Shown: positions 34,362 through 44,224 of the stretch, piece after piece
How the letters are laid out: the number at the start of each line of letters is the position of its first letter
Numbering within the stretch: position 1 is the first letter of the stretch
NCBI RefSeq assembly: GCF_040869045.1
Contig: NC_090321.1
Location: 135,523,689 to 135,587,688 of the forward strand
Direction of reading: 5' to 3'
DNA length: 64,000 bases
Origin: Eurosta solidaginis
Taxonomy: Eukaryota > Arthropoda > Insecta > Diptera > Tephritidae
The notes under the pieces: model-generated
Told to the model about the DNA's origin: nothing
What the model saw: the letters and a program-made list of their open reading frames with translations, nothing else
Database searches by the model: none
Position numbers and translations under genes: made by a program

Positions 34362-34740
34362 AATATAGGTTAGGTTGAACTGGCGGGTTCATGACGACCT
34401 CACATAGACTGAATGAGTCCGTAGTGTTACCAGAAGTTTGTTTTAACGACCAAGCTAAAAACCCTATCAACAACCTGGACATGTTATAAAATAACTCCTT
34501 CCTCTTGACAAATACCAGAAGCTTCCTAGAACTAAAGCCACTTGCTGCTTCTAAATCTGACAGCTGTCAGCTGGAGTCTTAGCCTGGCAAGCGCAGGGCA
34601 CGAGCACAGAACGTAATCGATCGTTTCCTCCTCCAACCCGCACTTCCTACATCTGCTATCACTGACCAAGCCTAATTTAAAGGCATGTGACGCCAGAAGG
34701 CAGTGACCAGTAAGAATACCCGTCATGAGTCTACAGTCTA
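34362..34740 (-). mobile_element. LINE 3'-end remnant with C-terminal zinc motif
   Basis: The minus-strand frame 34726-34532 reads GILTGHCLLASHAFKLGLVS then CRKCGLEEETIDYVLCSCPAL, the C-terminal CCHC-like segment of RNase H-bearing LINEs. Toward 34362 the 3' side carries GGTTAGGTT on the plus strand, the same pentamer type seen at the end of the LOA element at 1537. It is truncated on the 5' side. Confidence 0.7.
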
Positions 34741-34824
34741 CAGTTTAATGATAATGAAAATATAAGAATCAGTGTTTATGAATAACATATTTTAATTAAT
34801 CTCTTACAACAACGTGATCGGTGG

Positions 34825-35121
34825 CTACATCGCCATGTAGATAGTGTGGTGTTCCACCTTGTATAAACGTAGGTACTGTATGTGCTCAACCGTGCAAATG
34901 GACATAGCAGTAACATTATTCACATAAACATAGCTTGGTATTTGTGCAGGCATCAATATAGCACACATTGGTCCAGTTCGGTGTGCACCAGCCACTGGTA
35001 CAAACACTTTTGAATGCATAGTTTTCATATAGATTGGATGTCCAGCAGTGCTCCGGTTGTGCCAAAATGTAATGGGATGCTCAGTCTCTTGGTACGGCTG
35101 TATAGGTATGGGCGGGTGCAA
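34825..35121 (-). other. Unidentified 98-codon open frame
   Basis: The frame includes FVPVAGAHRTGPMCAILMPA and QIPSYVYVNNVTAMSICTVE, compositionally protein-like and hydrophobic in the middle. I cannot place it in any family. It lies between two LINE remnants and may belong to an unrecognised element or an old host gene fragment. Confidence 0.3.
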
Positions 35122-35129
35122 TGTATTAC

Positions 35130-35510
35130 TAGTCTGCTCAAGATCGTATGGTACATAGATGGCTCGAAGACGCCAGAGGGGATTGGAGCCAGAGTTTTCG
35201 GACCCAGAGCCAAAATATCAGTAACTCTAAAAGCACATCCGAGCATTTTCAAGCGGAAGTATTCGCCATAAGTTAGTGCGCTAAGCTGAACCTTCAGCGC
35301 TGATACCCCAATGAAACAATTGCCATACTCAGTCGGGCAGTCAGGCCCCACTAAAGGCATTTGCGGCGTTCGAAATAAAGTCAGCACTGGTCCTCCAGTG
35401 AGTAGAAAAGCTAAATCAATTAGGAGCACACAACGTAGTACTGTTGCCCTGGGTCCTAGGCCACAGGGGAGTAGAAGGTATTGAGCAGGCGGACTCAGTG
35501 TTTAATCTAT
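35130..35510 (+). pseudogene. LINE RNase H domain remnant
   Basis: On the plus strand, MVHRWLEDA-type frame changes surround YIDGSKTPEGIGARVFGPRA (YTDGSK core with the first catalytic Asp). About 280 bp later LGHRGVEGIEQADSV follows, corresponding to the WVPGHRGVEGNEEAD end of the LINE RNase H domain. Stops and frameshifts lie between the two, so it is dead. This domain occurs in I, LOA and some R1-group LINEs; I cannot choose among them. Confidence 0.7.
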
Positions 35511-35672
35511 TGCGTCCCTCCCACAAATTGTCATCCTCCCAGCAGATCATTGCAGCGGGTCTGCACCATACTCTCCTCTTCCGGGAAGGTATCGACCCCA
35601 ATCCGGGTCCTTCTCCTGACCCCGGTCCTGAGAAATGAGTTTGCTGCGTTTGCCGGAAAAGAATCTTTTTAG
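35511..35672 (+). pseudogene. LINE ORF N-terminal fragment with NPGP motif
   Basis: The frame reads LHHTLLFREGIDPNPGPSPD and then CCVCRKRIF in an overlapping frame. A short leader, D-x-N-P-G-P motif and Cys-rich finger are known at the N-terminus of several insect LINE proteins. The NPGP resembles the end of 2A-type ribosome-skipping peptides, but the preceding residues do not fit the full 2A consensus. The coding sequence breaks at about 35673 and appears to resume at 36553 after an inserted LINE end. Confidence 0.6.
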
Positions 35673-36552
35673 GACGGTCATATATATAAGGGCCTGAAAT
35701 ATTTCAATGAACTTCCGAATCACATAAAAAGTAGTAATAACTTCAATACTTTTAAAAAAAAGGTTATTGGAGCATTGTAAAACCCTTCCAATAAGATAAA
35801 GTTTTTCTCCTCTTATTTTTTACATGATATATCCGATACTGGAGCGCGAAAAGGGAAGGGTAATATTGGAAGCAGCAAAATACAATGCATCCGGCCCTAA
35901 GGAAAAGAAAATCGGTCGCCACCTGTAACTCCAGACAGTTCCAACAACTAATTTCGCTGGAATTCGGTATTTCCAGCTGATATTTACTGTTGCTGAACGG
36001 AATCACTCGCATTCCGACAGCATTAATATAACAATAAAATTATATAATGTGTAACAAAAATAAGGCCAAACAAAAGTTGGAGCGGGGGGGATTGGAAACA
36101 CGTCCTTTTCAACCTCCCATTATATGTTGAGCTGTGCTAATCGGAATCTTCATGCATTCCGACAGCGTTTTTACTAAACAAAGTTGAGGGGTGATTGGAT
36201 ACACGTTATTTTCAATTTCCAACATCCATGTTTAGCTGTGTTGATCGGAGACTAATACATTCCGACAGCTTAAAATACATATATAATTGAAAAATATAAG
36301 TTCCAAATTTTGCTGCCTTAAGCTGGGAGCAATGGAGGATTGGAAACGCGTCCTTTCCAACCTTCCTTAAATGAGTGGCTCCCAGACTCGTCCCTTTGTC
36401 ACGCTAGTAAATATGCTGATCGGAATCACATGGCATTCCAACAGCATATTCAATAGAAATAAGTGATTATAACAATGAATTGTACTTAGTAGTTTAAGTT
36501 TTAGGCCTGAACAGCCGTAATAATAAATAAATTAAATTAAAAAAAATAAATA
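35673..36552 (+). mobile_element. CR1/Jockey-group LINE 3' end with structured 3' UTR, nested
   Basis: The insert begins with the last RT codons (YFNELPNHIKSSNNFNTFKK, stop at about 35778). A long 3' UTR and an AATAAATAAATTAAATTAAA tail follow. The 3' UTR contains four similar stem-loops: 35988-36022, 36131-36166, 36234-36270 and 36411-36449. Their stem arms are like GCTGNTGATCGGAAT and ATTCCGACAGC. It separates two parts of a Cys-rich LINE ORF, implying insertion into that element. Confidence 0.72.
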
Positions 36553-37125
36553 CTCTAGTCAGTGTTTCACGTGCAAGGGATGGTTGCATCGGACAGGTTG
36601 CTCTGGGCTAGATCCCAAAATCCAGCGTCCTCGTAACTTTTATAAATCTTTTGTGGCTCTTGTTGTTCATTATGAGGGCACCTGGAAACACAGCCGTATG
36701 AAGCTAAAAAATACAAGCATGTCTTCAGTGAACTCCACAAACAGGCGTCGGACCTCTATGCAGGTGATTCCTGTACTCAAAGAACAAAACTAGCAGAGGA
36801 GGAACGCACTCTCCCTAGGGAAACGAGAGTAGTCACTCTAGTTCAACTTCGAGCTGGATAACGTAACAGGTTAAAAACTCTTACCTATCCAGAATCAACC
36901 CCGACATACAAAACATTGTCCTGCTTGTGATGTGTCCCCACATGACACCAACCATCTCTTTAACTGTATTGTGGAACCAACCCCTCTAACACTCCTCTCA
37001 TTATGTTCCACCCCTGTTGAAACAGAAAGTTTCCTTGGACTCCCGTTAGAAGACATTGATGACAATTTGTGATCGGTCGCACCTATTGGATGGGGCGAAG
37101 CACTGCTATAACAACAACAGCAGGC
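36553..37125 (+). mobile_element. LINE remnant: Cys-rich finger joined to C-terminus and (CAA)n tail
   Basis: CFTCKGWLHRTGCSGLDPKI (36560-36620) continues the finger begun at 35640. From about 36690 the sequence jumps to the element's C-terminal region, with LPRETRVVTLVQLRAG and VSPHDTNHLFNCIVEPTPLT (CCHC-type HDTNHLFNC motif) and then TESFLGLPLEDIDDNL. The middle of the element, including endonuclease and RT, is deleted. The 3' end reads GATCGGTCGCACCTATTGGA and then CTATAACAACAACAGCAG, a (CAA)-type tail. A minus-strand copy of this same 3' end lies at 60583-60715. Confidence 0.75.
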
Positions 37126-37279
37126 GGACAACCCGGAAAGAGAGGCAGCCGAGCCGTTCCTGGCAGTTGGCTCACTCAATAAATGCCCCTAATAGTAGAA
37201 GGTATGGAAAAGAGAGAACACTGGCGCAATATGCCAGGCCTGAGTCAATCTAAGTTACTGTTAGGGGGTTACAGCACAA

Positions 37280-37636
37280 CTCAATATAGGGCATTAATAG
37301 GCTTCTCAAAAAGATAACCTAAGAATCCTAACGGCTATTCTTACAAGACACTGTAGACTGAACAGTCACATGCAAAAGCTGGGTATAATATCGAACAACA
37401 CATACCGATTTTGTGCTGGATCAGCAAAAGGCGGACCATATACTTCTAGATTGCGTCGCAATTTCAAGACGTAGGGCTAAGTTTATGGGCTCACCATGGC
37501 CAGAGCATTCCCACATTTAATCCCTCAAGTCAAGAACACTGCTGGGGTTCATCAAGGAAGTCGGCTAGGATGAGGTGCTGTGAAGGAGATGTGCAAGTCA
37601 CTGTGCAATCCTCAATAAATTATCTATCTATCTACG
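37280..37636 (+). mobile_element. LINE C-terminal remnant
   Basis: Frameshifted plus-strand sequence encodes LQDTVD-TVTCKSW, then KADHILLDCVAISRRRAKFM and LKSRTLLGFIKEVG. This is the C-terminal zinc-binding and tail region of an RNase H-bearing LINE (the pattern ADHILLDC is typical). It ends in AATAAATTATCTATCTATCT, possibly its 3' tail. Reading frames are broken throughout. Confidence 0.65.
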
Positions 37637-37700
37637 TTCCGGTAACAAGCACCATTGTGGTACTAGCCCCACCATCTCGGGAACTATTGACATGACTACA
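37637..37700 (-). repeat. Short piece of the (CAA)-tailed dispersed repeat
   Basis: GTTCCGGTAACAAGCACCAT and CCACCATCTCGGGAACTATT match the 3' half of the family at 58290-58370. Both ends are missing. Confidence 0.6.
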
Positions 37701-38170
37701 TTAAAGGGTTTGAATATTAATAATGACCGCAATGCGAAAGTCTGCTCAAATGTACCACTCTCCATGGAATGCTCGATATATAACTTTCCACGTTTTGAAA
37801 CAGTGATGAAAAGAGCAAAATTTACTAAAATTTTAACTGGCTGTGGGTAGTAAGGTGTTGATGTCCTCTGTTAACGCAATATAATGACAACTGCGACGCA
37901 GGGAAAATGGCAAAAATCTTGTAAATCTACTGATAATAATTAATTAATTCCTCCCCTTCTATGCAGTTCTATGCATACATACATATGTATTTTTCTCTCC
38001 AAACGCTAATTAAAAAAATTAATTGGTTTTCACATGAACTTCGAACTCTGTCGTATTTGCATTCTTCAGTTGATTATCAACAAAAGTATGACAAATTATT
38101 TAATAAGGTAGCCAATTTACTTACCCTTTCTGGTGCGATGGATTCCTGGACAATCGGGCCTGACTAGACG
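37701..38170. other. AT-rich spacer
   Basis: No gene or named repeat is visible. An open frame of 68 codons at 37961-38167 has no recognisable family and is likely chance. Confidence 0.4.
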
Positions 38171-38190
38171 CGATTTTTTTTTTTTTTTTT

Positions 38191-38625
38191 GCCTTAAGAG
38201 AGCGTGCTTAACGCGAACCATATCATGTTATGACACACCTTTGGTGATGCAAACAATCCGACATGTCTGCTTCTAGGATAGCAGCAGCAGCTCCCGGTGG
38301 CGCCACATAAATAACAGTTGCATGCCGATCAGTTGCCTTTTTTGCTCTGGCTACCTATTCAATTTTAATTCACATTACATTATCTAATATTGCAATTTTT
38401 AATCAATACAAATCAATATAAATTACCGAAGCAAATACTGGCAAACCAAGATGCGTAGTTCCTCCCTTTTTAAGGGAAATACGTTCAACCAGTTTGGTAC
38501 CGTATTCTAAAGCATTGTGGTTGTAAAGTACCTTGTATCCTTGGCAAATGACACGTGAATCTGCATTTAATTGTAGATTTCCTCAGATTTTGGCATATTC
38601 TGAGCTGCATCGCAACCCGGCGGAG
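38191..38625 (-). pseudogene. Succinyl-CoA synthetase alpha subunit, broken partial copy with retained intron
   Basis: On the minus strand the sequence [32 protein letters not shown] and HLGLPVFAS (38590-38427) matches the CoA-binding domain of mitochondrial succinyl-CoA ligase subunit alpha. A 72-bp intron with GT...AG ends follows (38426-38355). Then [16 protein letters not shown] and [13 protein letters not shown], then a frameshifted ending corresponding to [18 protein letters not shown] deletion removes the conserved F-TGKQGTFHS loop, and a stop lies just upstream of LNADS. An A tract of 17 (38190-38174) follows directly. The host enzyme makes ATP/GTP in the TCA cycle; this copy cannot. 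Confidence 0.85.
38355..38426 (-). other. Retained 72-bp intron in the SCS-alpha pseudogene
   Basis: Donor GTAATTTATATTGAT follows the codons for FAS; acceptor TTGAATAG precedes VAR. Phase 0, and the length is typical for fly introns. Its presence argues against a fully processed retrocopy. Confidence 0.8.
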
Positions 38626-38714
38626 ATGCTATCTATTAGAATAATATAACATTTTTTTTATTATTTAAAAATGCACATACGTATGAATGAAAATCACAAA
38701 GTAGAGGTAGTAGT

Positions 38715-39220
38715 GCAGTTTATGGTACCCACCCTAAAGTTGGGCCAAGATTTTCGAGTGAGGTATCAAAAGACGCGTATTAATCTCGAGAACAATAATC
38801 CGAAGGCGGAAAAGAAAATCTTTATCTCTGCCCGGAGATATTTGCAGTTGAATTTGGCGATTTTAATGTGGTTGTTGTTGTGTTTGTATCCACAAAAAAA
38901 ATTGTGCATCACCGTGGCGGTAGCCACGGTTATACCACACACCCGGACTTGGCATGGCGTAGCCCAGGGTTATTATTTATAAGCGCGGCCGAAGGCCACC
39001 AACGCAGAAAGGTGTTCTCCGCAAAAATACTATGGATCCCACCCCCGGTTTCGGAGGGACCCGCGGGTCTTTTTTCGGTTTTCGGTTAATATCTTTTGAA
39101 CGGGTAAAAAAAGTTAACTTGCGCTTTCGGGTTCTTGATCTAGACGTAAATACGCGTCTTTTGATACCTCACTCGAAAATTTTGGCCCAAATTTCGGTGG
39201 GTGCCGTAAACTGCATTATT
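38715..39220. repeat. Inverted repeat (fold-back) with imperfect arms of about 75 bp
   Basis: TTTCGAGTGAGGTATCAAAA, GACGCGTATTAATCT (about 38752-38790) is the reverse complement of sequence at about 39145-39180 (ACGCGTCTTTTGATACCTCA). The pairing extends to GGTACCCACC...TTGGGCCAA against TTGGCCCAAATTTCGGTGGG. The loop includes the GCGAAGGCCGCCAACG-type motif also found at 39578 and 39664. Probably a non-autonomous fold-back or MITE. Confidence 0.65.
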
Positions 39221-39235
39221 ACCAAAGTAAATAAT

Positions 39236-39400
39236 GTTGTTGTTGTTGTAGCGATAAGGACACTCCCCGTTATCGACTTTGTTGGTCCTTTGCCGGATGC
39301 AGATCGGGTACGTTCCGGGAACAATTAAGGTACTAGCCCGACCATATCGGTAGCGATTTATTATGACATGAAACCTTGTAGGCCATCCCGTCGATTCTAT
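39236..39400 (-). repeat. Dispersed repeat, 3' part with (CAA)n tail
   Basis: On the minus strand it reads CGAGATGGTCGGGC-type sequence, then GGAACGTACC, CCGCATCCGG-like and GGGGAGTGTCCTTATCGCTA, then CAACAACAACAAC. It matches the 3' half of the full copy at 58205-58625. Truncated on the 5' side. Confidence 0.68.
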
Positions 39401-39426
39401 ACAACTTAATATGGTAAGGATTTAAA

Positions 39427-39543
39427 AGACGGTGCACCACCTAATTTTTATCAAAAATTATCAAATGAGGAATCAAAAGACGCGCCTCGAGATCCGTTTT
39501 TATTATTATTTGATATTTTTAAATTAGGTGGTGCACCGTCTTG
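39427..39543. repeat. Perfect 22-bp inverted repeat
   Basis: AAGACGGTGCACCACCTAAT at 39427 and ATTAGGTGGTGCACCGTCTT ending at about 39542 are exact reverse complements enclosing about 70 bp. The enclosed sequence carries GAGGAATCAAAAGACGCG, also seen in the neighbouring fold-back. Confidence 0.7.
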
Positions 39544-39564
39544 TAAAACGTTACCCTTAATATT

Positions 39565-39740
39565 ATTTTTGGCGAAGGCCGCCAACGCAAAAAGATGGTC
39601 TCTGCAACAAAATTTTAATTTCCGTCACATGTCACAACTAAAATTAACTTAATATTATTTTGGGCGAAGGCCGCCAACGGAAAAAGGTGTTCTCTGCAAC
39701 AAAATTTTTAATTTCCGTCACATGTCACAACTAAAAGCAC
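39565..39740. repeat. Tandem duplication of an 85-bp unit
   Basis: Two direct copies, TTAATATTATTTTNGGCGAA, GGCCGCCAACG, CTCTGCAACAAAATTT and CCGTCACATGTCACAACTAA, start near 39568 and 39650. The GGCCGCCAACG core also lies at about 38985. Non-coding. Confidence 0.7.
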
Positions 39741-40193
39741 AAGATATTTTTCGTTGTAAACAATGCTATTTTTTCTCCGTTTCAAAGTTTCCCGGAATAA
39801 TCAATGAACTGTCATTTTGATGACAGCATGAAACGTCGATGTGTTAGTGGAGAGCGAAAAAAGCTTTGAATGTGTGGGTGAACTAGTTACCTCCGTCTTG
39901 TAGGGTAGTCATATAATGCCACCTACAAATATTATAGCATGAGCGGACGACATCTGTAATCGAGAGTTGCTGCTATTCAACACTGTGCGTAATACGCGAG
40001 CATGGGATTCACAACGTGGAAAGAAATTTATCTCATATAAAATAGCATGGTTAATCCCATACCCGCGAAGTAACGGCATGAAATATAGCTTGATAAGCAT
40101 GTTTTATTTATTTATTTATTTATTTAATTTCAGTCTACTGATTTATAAATCTTACAGACTTGACAGTTTATCACATAAGTATATATAACAAAT

Positions 40194-40559
40194 GGCGGCC
40201 ACCGTGGTGTAATGGTAGCGTGCTCCGCCTATCACACCGTATGCCCTGGGTTCAACTCCCGGGCAAAGCAACATCAAAATTTTAGAAATAAGATTTTTCA
40301 ATTAGAAGAAAATTTTTCTAAGCGGGGTCGCCCCTCGGCAGTGTCTGGCAAGCGCTCCGATTGTATTTCTGCCATGAAAAGCTCTCAGTGAAAACTCATC
40401 TGCCTTGCAGATGCCGTTCGGAGTCGGCATAAAACATGTAGGTCCCGTCCGGCCAATTTGTAGGGAAAAATCAAGAGGAGCACGACGCAAATTGGAAGAG
40501 AAGCTCGGCCTTAGATCTCTTCGGAGGTTATCGCGCCTTACATTTATTTTTTTTTTTTT
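40194..40559 (+). mobile_element. tRNA-derived SINE, copy 2
   Basis: Starts GGCGGCCACCGTGGTGTAAT, with B box GGTTCAACTCC, and ends in a T-rich tail. Exact 13-bp target duplication ATATATAACAAAT at 40181-40193 and 40560-40572. Very similar to the copy 790 bp away, with which it shares diagnostic bases. Inserted in the 3' UTR of LINE family B. Confidence 0.92.
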
Positions 40560-40983
40560 ATATATAACAAATTTAATTAAATAGTGTAAACAAGCTTAAT
40601 TTAAACGTATAAAAACTTGAATTGAGGTCAATAACATTAGCGTAACTATTACAAAGGCGGATACACCTATTAATGGGTTCATTCAACGAGTAATTAGTTT
40701 TACTAACTGAATCAGCAAATAAGCGATTAGCTCTTAGCGATCTTGGGGGAATATAAACATTGAACAAAGCCTTTATGTCATCACAATCGATATTATAGTT
40801 AATTACATTATATACAAATAGTAATGAGCAGAAAATTCTTCGGTCATGTAAAGACTGCAGGCCGAGAAGCTTCCTTCTGCCAATGTAAGGCGGACGACCA
40901 CCTTCGAAGTTAGTTTTATATAAAGCATATTTCGTAAAAACTCTCTGAACTCTTCCAATTTTTGCTGAGTATAGATCGTAGTA

Positions 40984-41348
40984 GCGGCCACCGTGGTGTG
41001 ATGGTAGCGTGCTCCGCCTATCACACCGTATGCCCTGGGTTCAACTCCTGGGCAAAGCAAAATCAAAATTTTAGAAATAAGATTTTTCAATTAGAAGAAA
41101 ATTTTTCTAAGCGGGGTCGCCCCTCGGCAGTGTCTGGCAAGCGCTCCGATTGTATTTCTGCCATGAAAATCTCTCAGTGAAAACTCATCTGCCTTGCAGA
41201 TGCCGTTCGGAGTCGGCATAAAACATGAAGGTCCCGTCCGGCCAATTTTTAGGGAAAAATCAAGAGGAGCACGACGCAAATTGGAAGAGAAGCTCGGCCT
41301 TAGATCTCTTCGGAGGTTATCGCGCCTTACATTTATTTTTTTTATTTT
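40984..41348 (+). mobile_element. tRNA-derived SINE, copy 3
   Basis: Starts GCGGCCACCGTGGTGTGATG and has the same body as copies 1 and 2. Exact 13-bp target duplication ATAGATCGTAGTA at 40971-40983 and 41349-41361. Splits the C-terminal coding sequence of the LINE family B ORF2. The short open frame inside it is not a gene. Confidence 0.92.
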
Positions 41349-41382
41349 ATAGATCGTAGTACGGACTCCAAACCAAGGAGCA

Positions 41383-43703
41383 CTATTCTAACCGGCTCCG
41401 TACAAGAACAGTAAACAAAGATTTAAAGGTATTTGGGTCTCTAAAATCCCTAGTATTTCTTTGAATAAAACCTAGCAGTGCAAACGATTTGGAGGTTATA
41501 AAATCGATATGTTTATTAAAAGAGAGTTTGGTGTCAAATATCACACCCAGGTCCTTCATATCTGGCAGACGATTAAGCACATTAGTATCAAACTGATAGT
41601 TGAAGAGAACAATATCCGGCTTCCTAGCATATGTTACTATAGAGCATTTTGTGATATTTAAATATAAATGATCTAAACTACACCACGCTTCGAAAGAAGT
41701 TAAATCATGCTGCAACTTAACGCTATCAGAGGTACTATCAACTTTCAAAAAGAGTTTGACATCGTCAGCAAACATTAAACAATTCGCATATTTAAAGTGA
41801 AAGGGTAAATCATTAATAAATAGTAGAAACAATAAAGGGCCGCTGTTGGTTCTTTGCGGAATACCTGACCACGTATTAACACAAATGCTGGACGTGGTGG
41901 ACCCCATTTTCACAAATAGTTTCCTACCACTAAGAAAACTAGAGAAAAATTTCAGTAGCTGACCAGTAATGCCGTACATTTTTAATTTATGCAACAAAAC
42001 TTCATTGTCTACCTTATCGAAGGCTTTAGCGAAATCTGTGTATATCACATCAAGTTGGGACTGGCAATTGAATTCCTTAACGATCTCGTGCGTGACTAGG
42101 AGTAGATTAGTACACGTAGATCTACCAGGCATTAAACCGTGCTGGCAGGGATGAAGTATATTACGTACGTGAAGATAAAGTTATGATTGAATGACACTGT
42201 CAAACAACTTTGCCACTGTGCTCTGTTTCACTATAGGCCTATAGTTACAAATGTTATGTCGGTCACCTGATTTAAAAATTGGGTATAAAGAGCACACCTT
42301 CCAGTAATCAATAAAAAACACCGTTGGAAAGACATGCGTTAAATATACTACTAATTGGACCCACTAAAGCTTGTGAACAAGTTTTGAAAACTGCGGAATA
42401 AATTCCCTCCTTATCCAACTTTGTGCTGAATTTAAGGTTCGAAATCACAAGAGTCACATCACACTCTTCCACAACAAACGTTGATATCGGCGGTAATGAT
42501 GGGAAAGCCGTAGTAGGAAGAGATTGATTGTCGTGCACTTCAAAGACCCCCTGATAAAATTCAGCGAACAGATTGCATGAAGCCTGTGTGTTATCAGAAA
42601 CTAACCCGTTAAACACAAATGTAGTTGGAAACCCATTTGACTTTCTTTTTGAATTAATGTACTGCCAGAAAGACGATGGATTAGATTTGAGACCTGATTC
42701 AACTTTAAACATATACTGCTTGAACAAAAATTTGTGAAGGCAATCAAAGTCAATACGAAGTCGCTAAAAGTATTGAAAGTCCCTCTCGTTTTGACTTAAT
42801 TTGAAACATTTAAAGGCTTTGTTCTTTTTATTTTTTAGATTACATAAACGTTTATTAAACCAAGGTGGTTTATTATTTGTGGATATGCGTTTTAGCGGAA
42901 CATATTTTGATATTGCTTGAGTTAGTAGCAAGTGAAAGTTTTTATAAGATAACAGCGGACTATTTGGTGTGTTCAGAAATAACCAATCAGCTGAGTTTAG
43001 AAAATCATTAATTGCAGAATAATTGGCTTTTAAAAAGTCGTATTGTGTAATCGTAAAAAAAAAATCAATGTCTGACTTCAGATTTACTGGAACTAGAGTT
43101 CTGTTGTTATTAAGCCAGGAAATATTACATAAATTAAAATCACCAAGATAAACTATTTCACCTTTATCCTTAGCGATATCAATAATGTATATGAGATTAT
43201 CCAAATGCTCGTTATATAATTCTATATTGCTATTGGGTGGAATATAGGATAATACTATAAATACAGATTTGTTACATGACATTTTAATGCACAAACAGAT
43301 CTGTTCACATGAACCATTGGCATGAGGCAATGTTATCATTTGGCTGCAAAGGCAGCCCTAATAGCCAACAAAACACCGCCCCTCGAGATAACCCTGATGC
43401 GATTGGACAGCGATCCTTTCTATAAACTTGGTAGTAGCTATCGAAATATTCAGACGATGAAAAATTTTCAGTAAGCCAAGTCTTGGCGATGGCGATAATA
43501 TCAAATTCATGAAATGATGTGTAGCGAAGAAACTGGAGGGATATACTACGCATGCCACTCACATTCTGGTAGTACAGAGAATATTTAATGCTAGAGCATA
43601 ATACTGAGCTCGGTACTTGGGAGGATGGTAATAGATTTCCGGAGCTTATTCCCCCAATTAAAGAAAATTCCGGAAGGGTCTCACGTTCACTCCAGATGGC
43701 CAA
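41383..43703 (-). pseudogene. LINE family B ORF2: APE endonuclease and RT
   Basis: The endonuclease is recognisable from NVSGMRS (about 43570), IIAIAKTWLTENFSSSEYF, VLSYIPPNSNIELYNEHL and IVYLGDFNLCNISWL. A basic linker (NKPPWFNKRLCNLKNKKNKA) follows, then the RT: VIYTDFAKAFDKVDNEVLL (first catalytic Asp), GIPQRTNSGPLLFLLFINDL (usual PQGS altered) and LMFADDVKLF (catalytic pair intact). It ends at LVRSRLE, where the SINE at 40984-41348 breaks the remaining C-terminal coding region. At least three frameshifts make it inactive. Confidence 0.82.
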
Positions 43704-44122
43704 AGCGAATGGTCGAACAGCTTGCTATAATAATTAGGCGGTACTCCCAATTTGAAGGTTATACGTTTTAACGAATCCGGAGCAACATCTTTCTTCACCA
43801 AAGCGAAACATGAAATTTCATTCGCATTAATAGCAGCATTCTTCGCAACATAGTCGATGATATTTGCACCGGTAACCGAAGTCCTAAATGAGGACAAATG
43901 TACCCATTCATTGCGAAATGCTACCTCCAACTCGTTCGATGTATTACTACCTCTAACCACATTATGCAAACTTTCTCCACTGGGCATGCTGGTATTTGCC
44001 CTACTGGGTTTGTTTTTATTTGCCTTACTGGGCAAGCTATTATTTTCAGCTGTGTCGGCATTAACGTTGGTTGGTAATGTTGGTTGCATTGTTTCATTGG
44101 GGATGGTTGACGAAGATTGCAA
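43658..44122 (-). pseudogene. LINE family B ORF1, C-terminal RNA-binding-type region
   Basis: Frame of 154 residues: a polar Asn/Ser/Pro-rich N-terminal half, then ELEVAFRNEWVHLSSFRTSV, IDYVAKNAAINANEISCFAL, SLKRITFKLGVPPNYYSKLF and LWPSGVNVRPFRNFL. This pattern ends ORF1 proteins of insect LINEs whose N-terminus carries a PHD-like finger (compare 63224 and 45345 in this window). The N-terminal finger is not visible here. The likely role is RNA binding with ORF2. Confidence 0.7.
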
Positions 44123-44224
44123 AAGTAAATTAGAGGCTGCAGCGCCGACGGCATTAGCATATGTGGGTAATAATGTTTGTGTTGAGTCGAGGGTGGGGGC
44201 AGAGGTGGAGGCATCATCTTGTTA

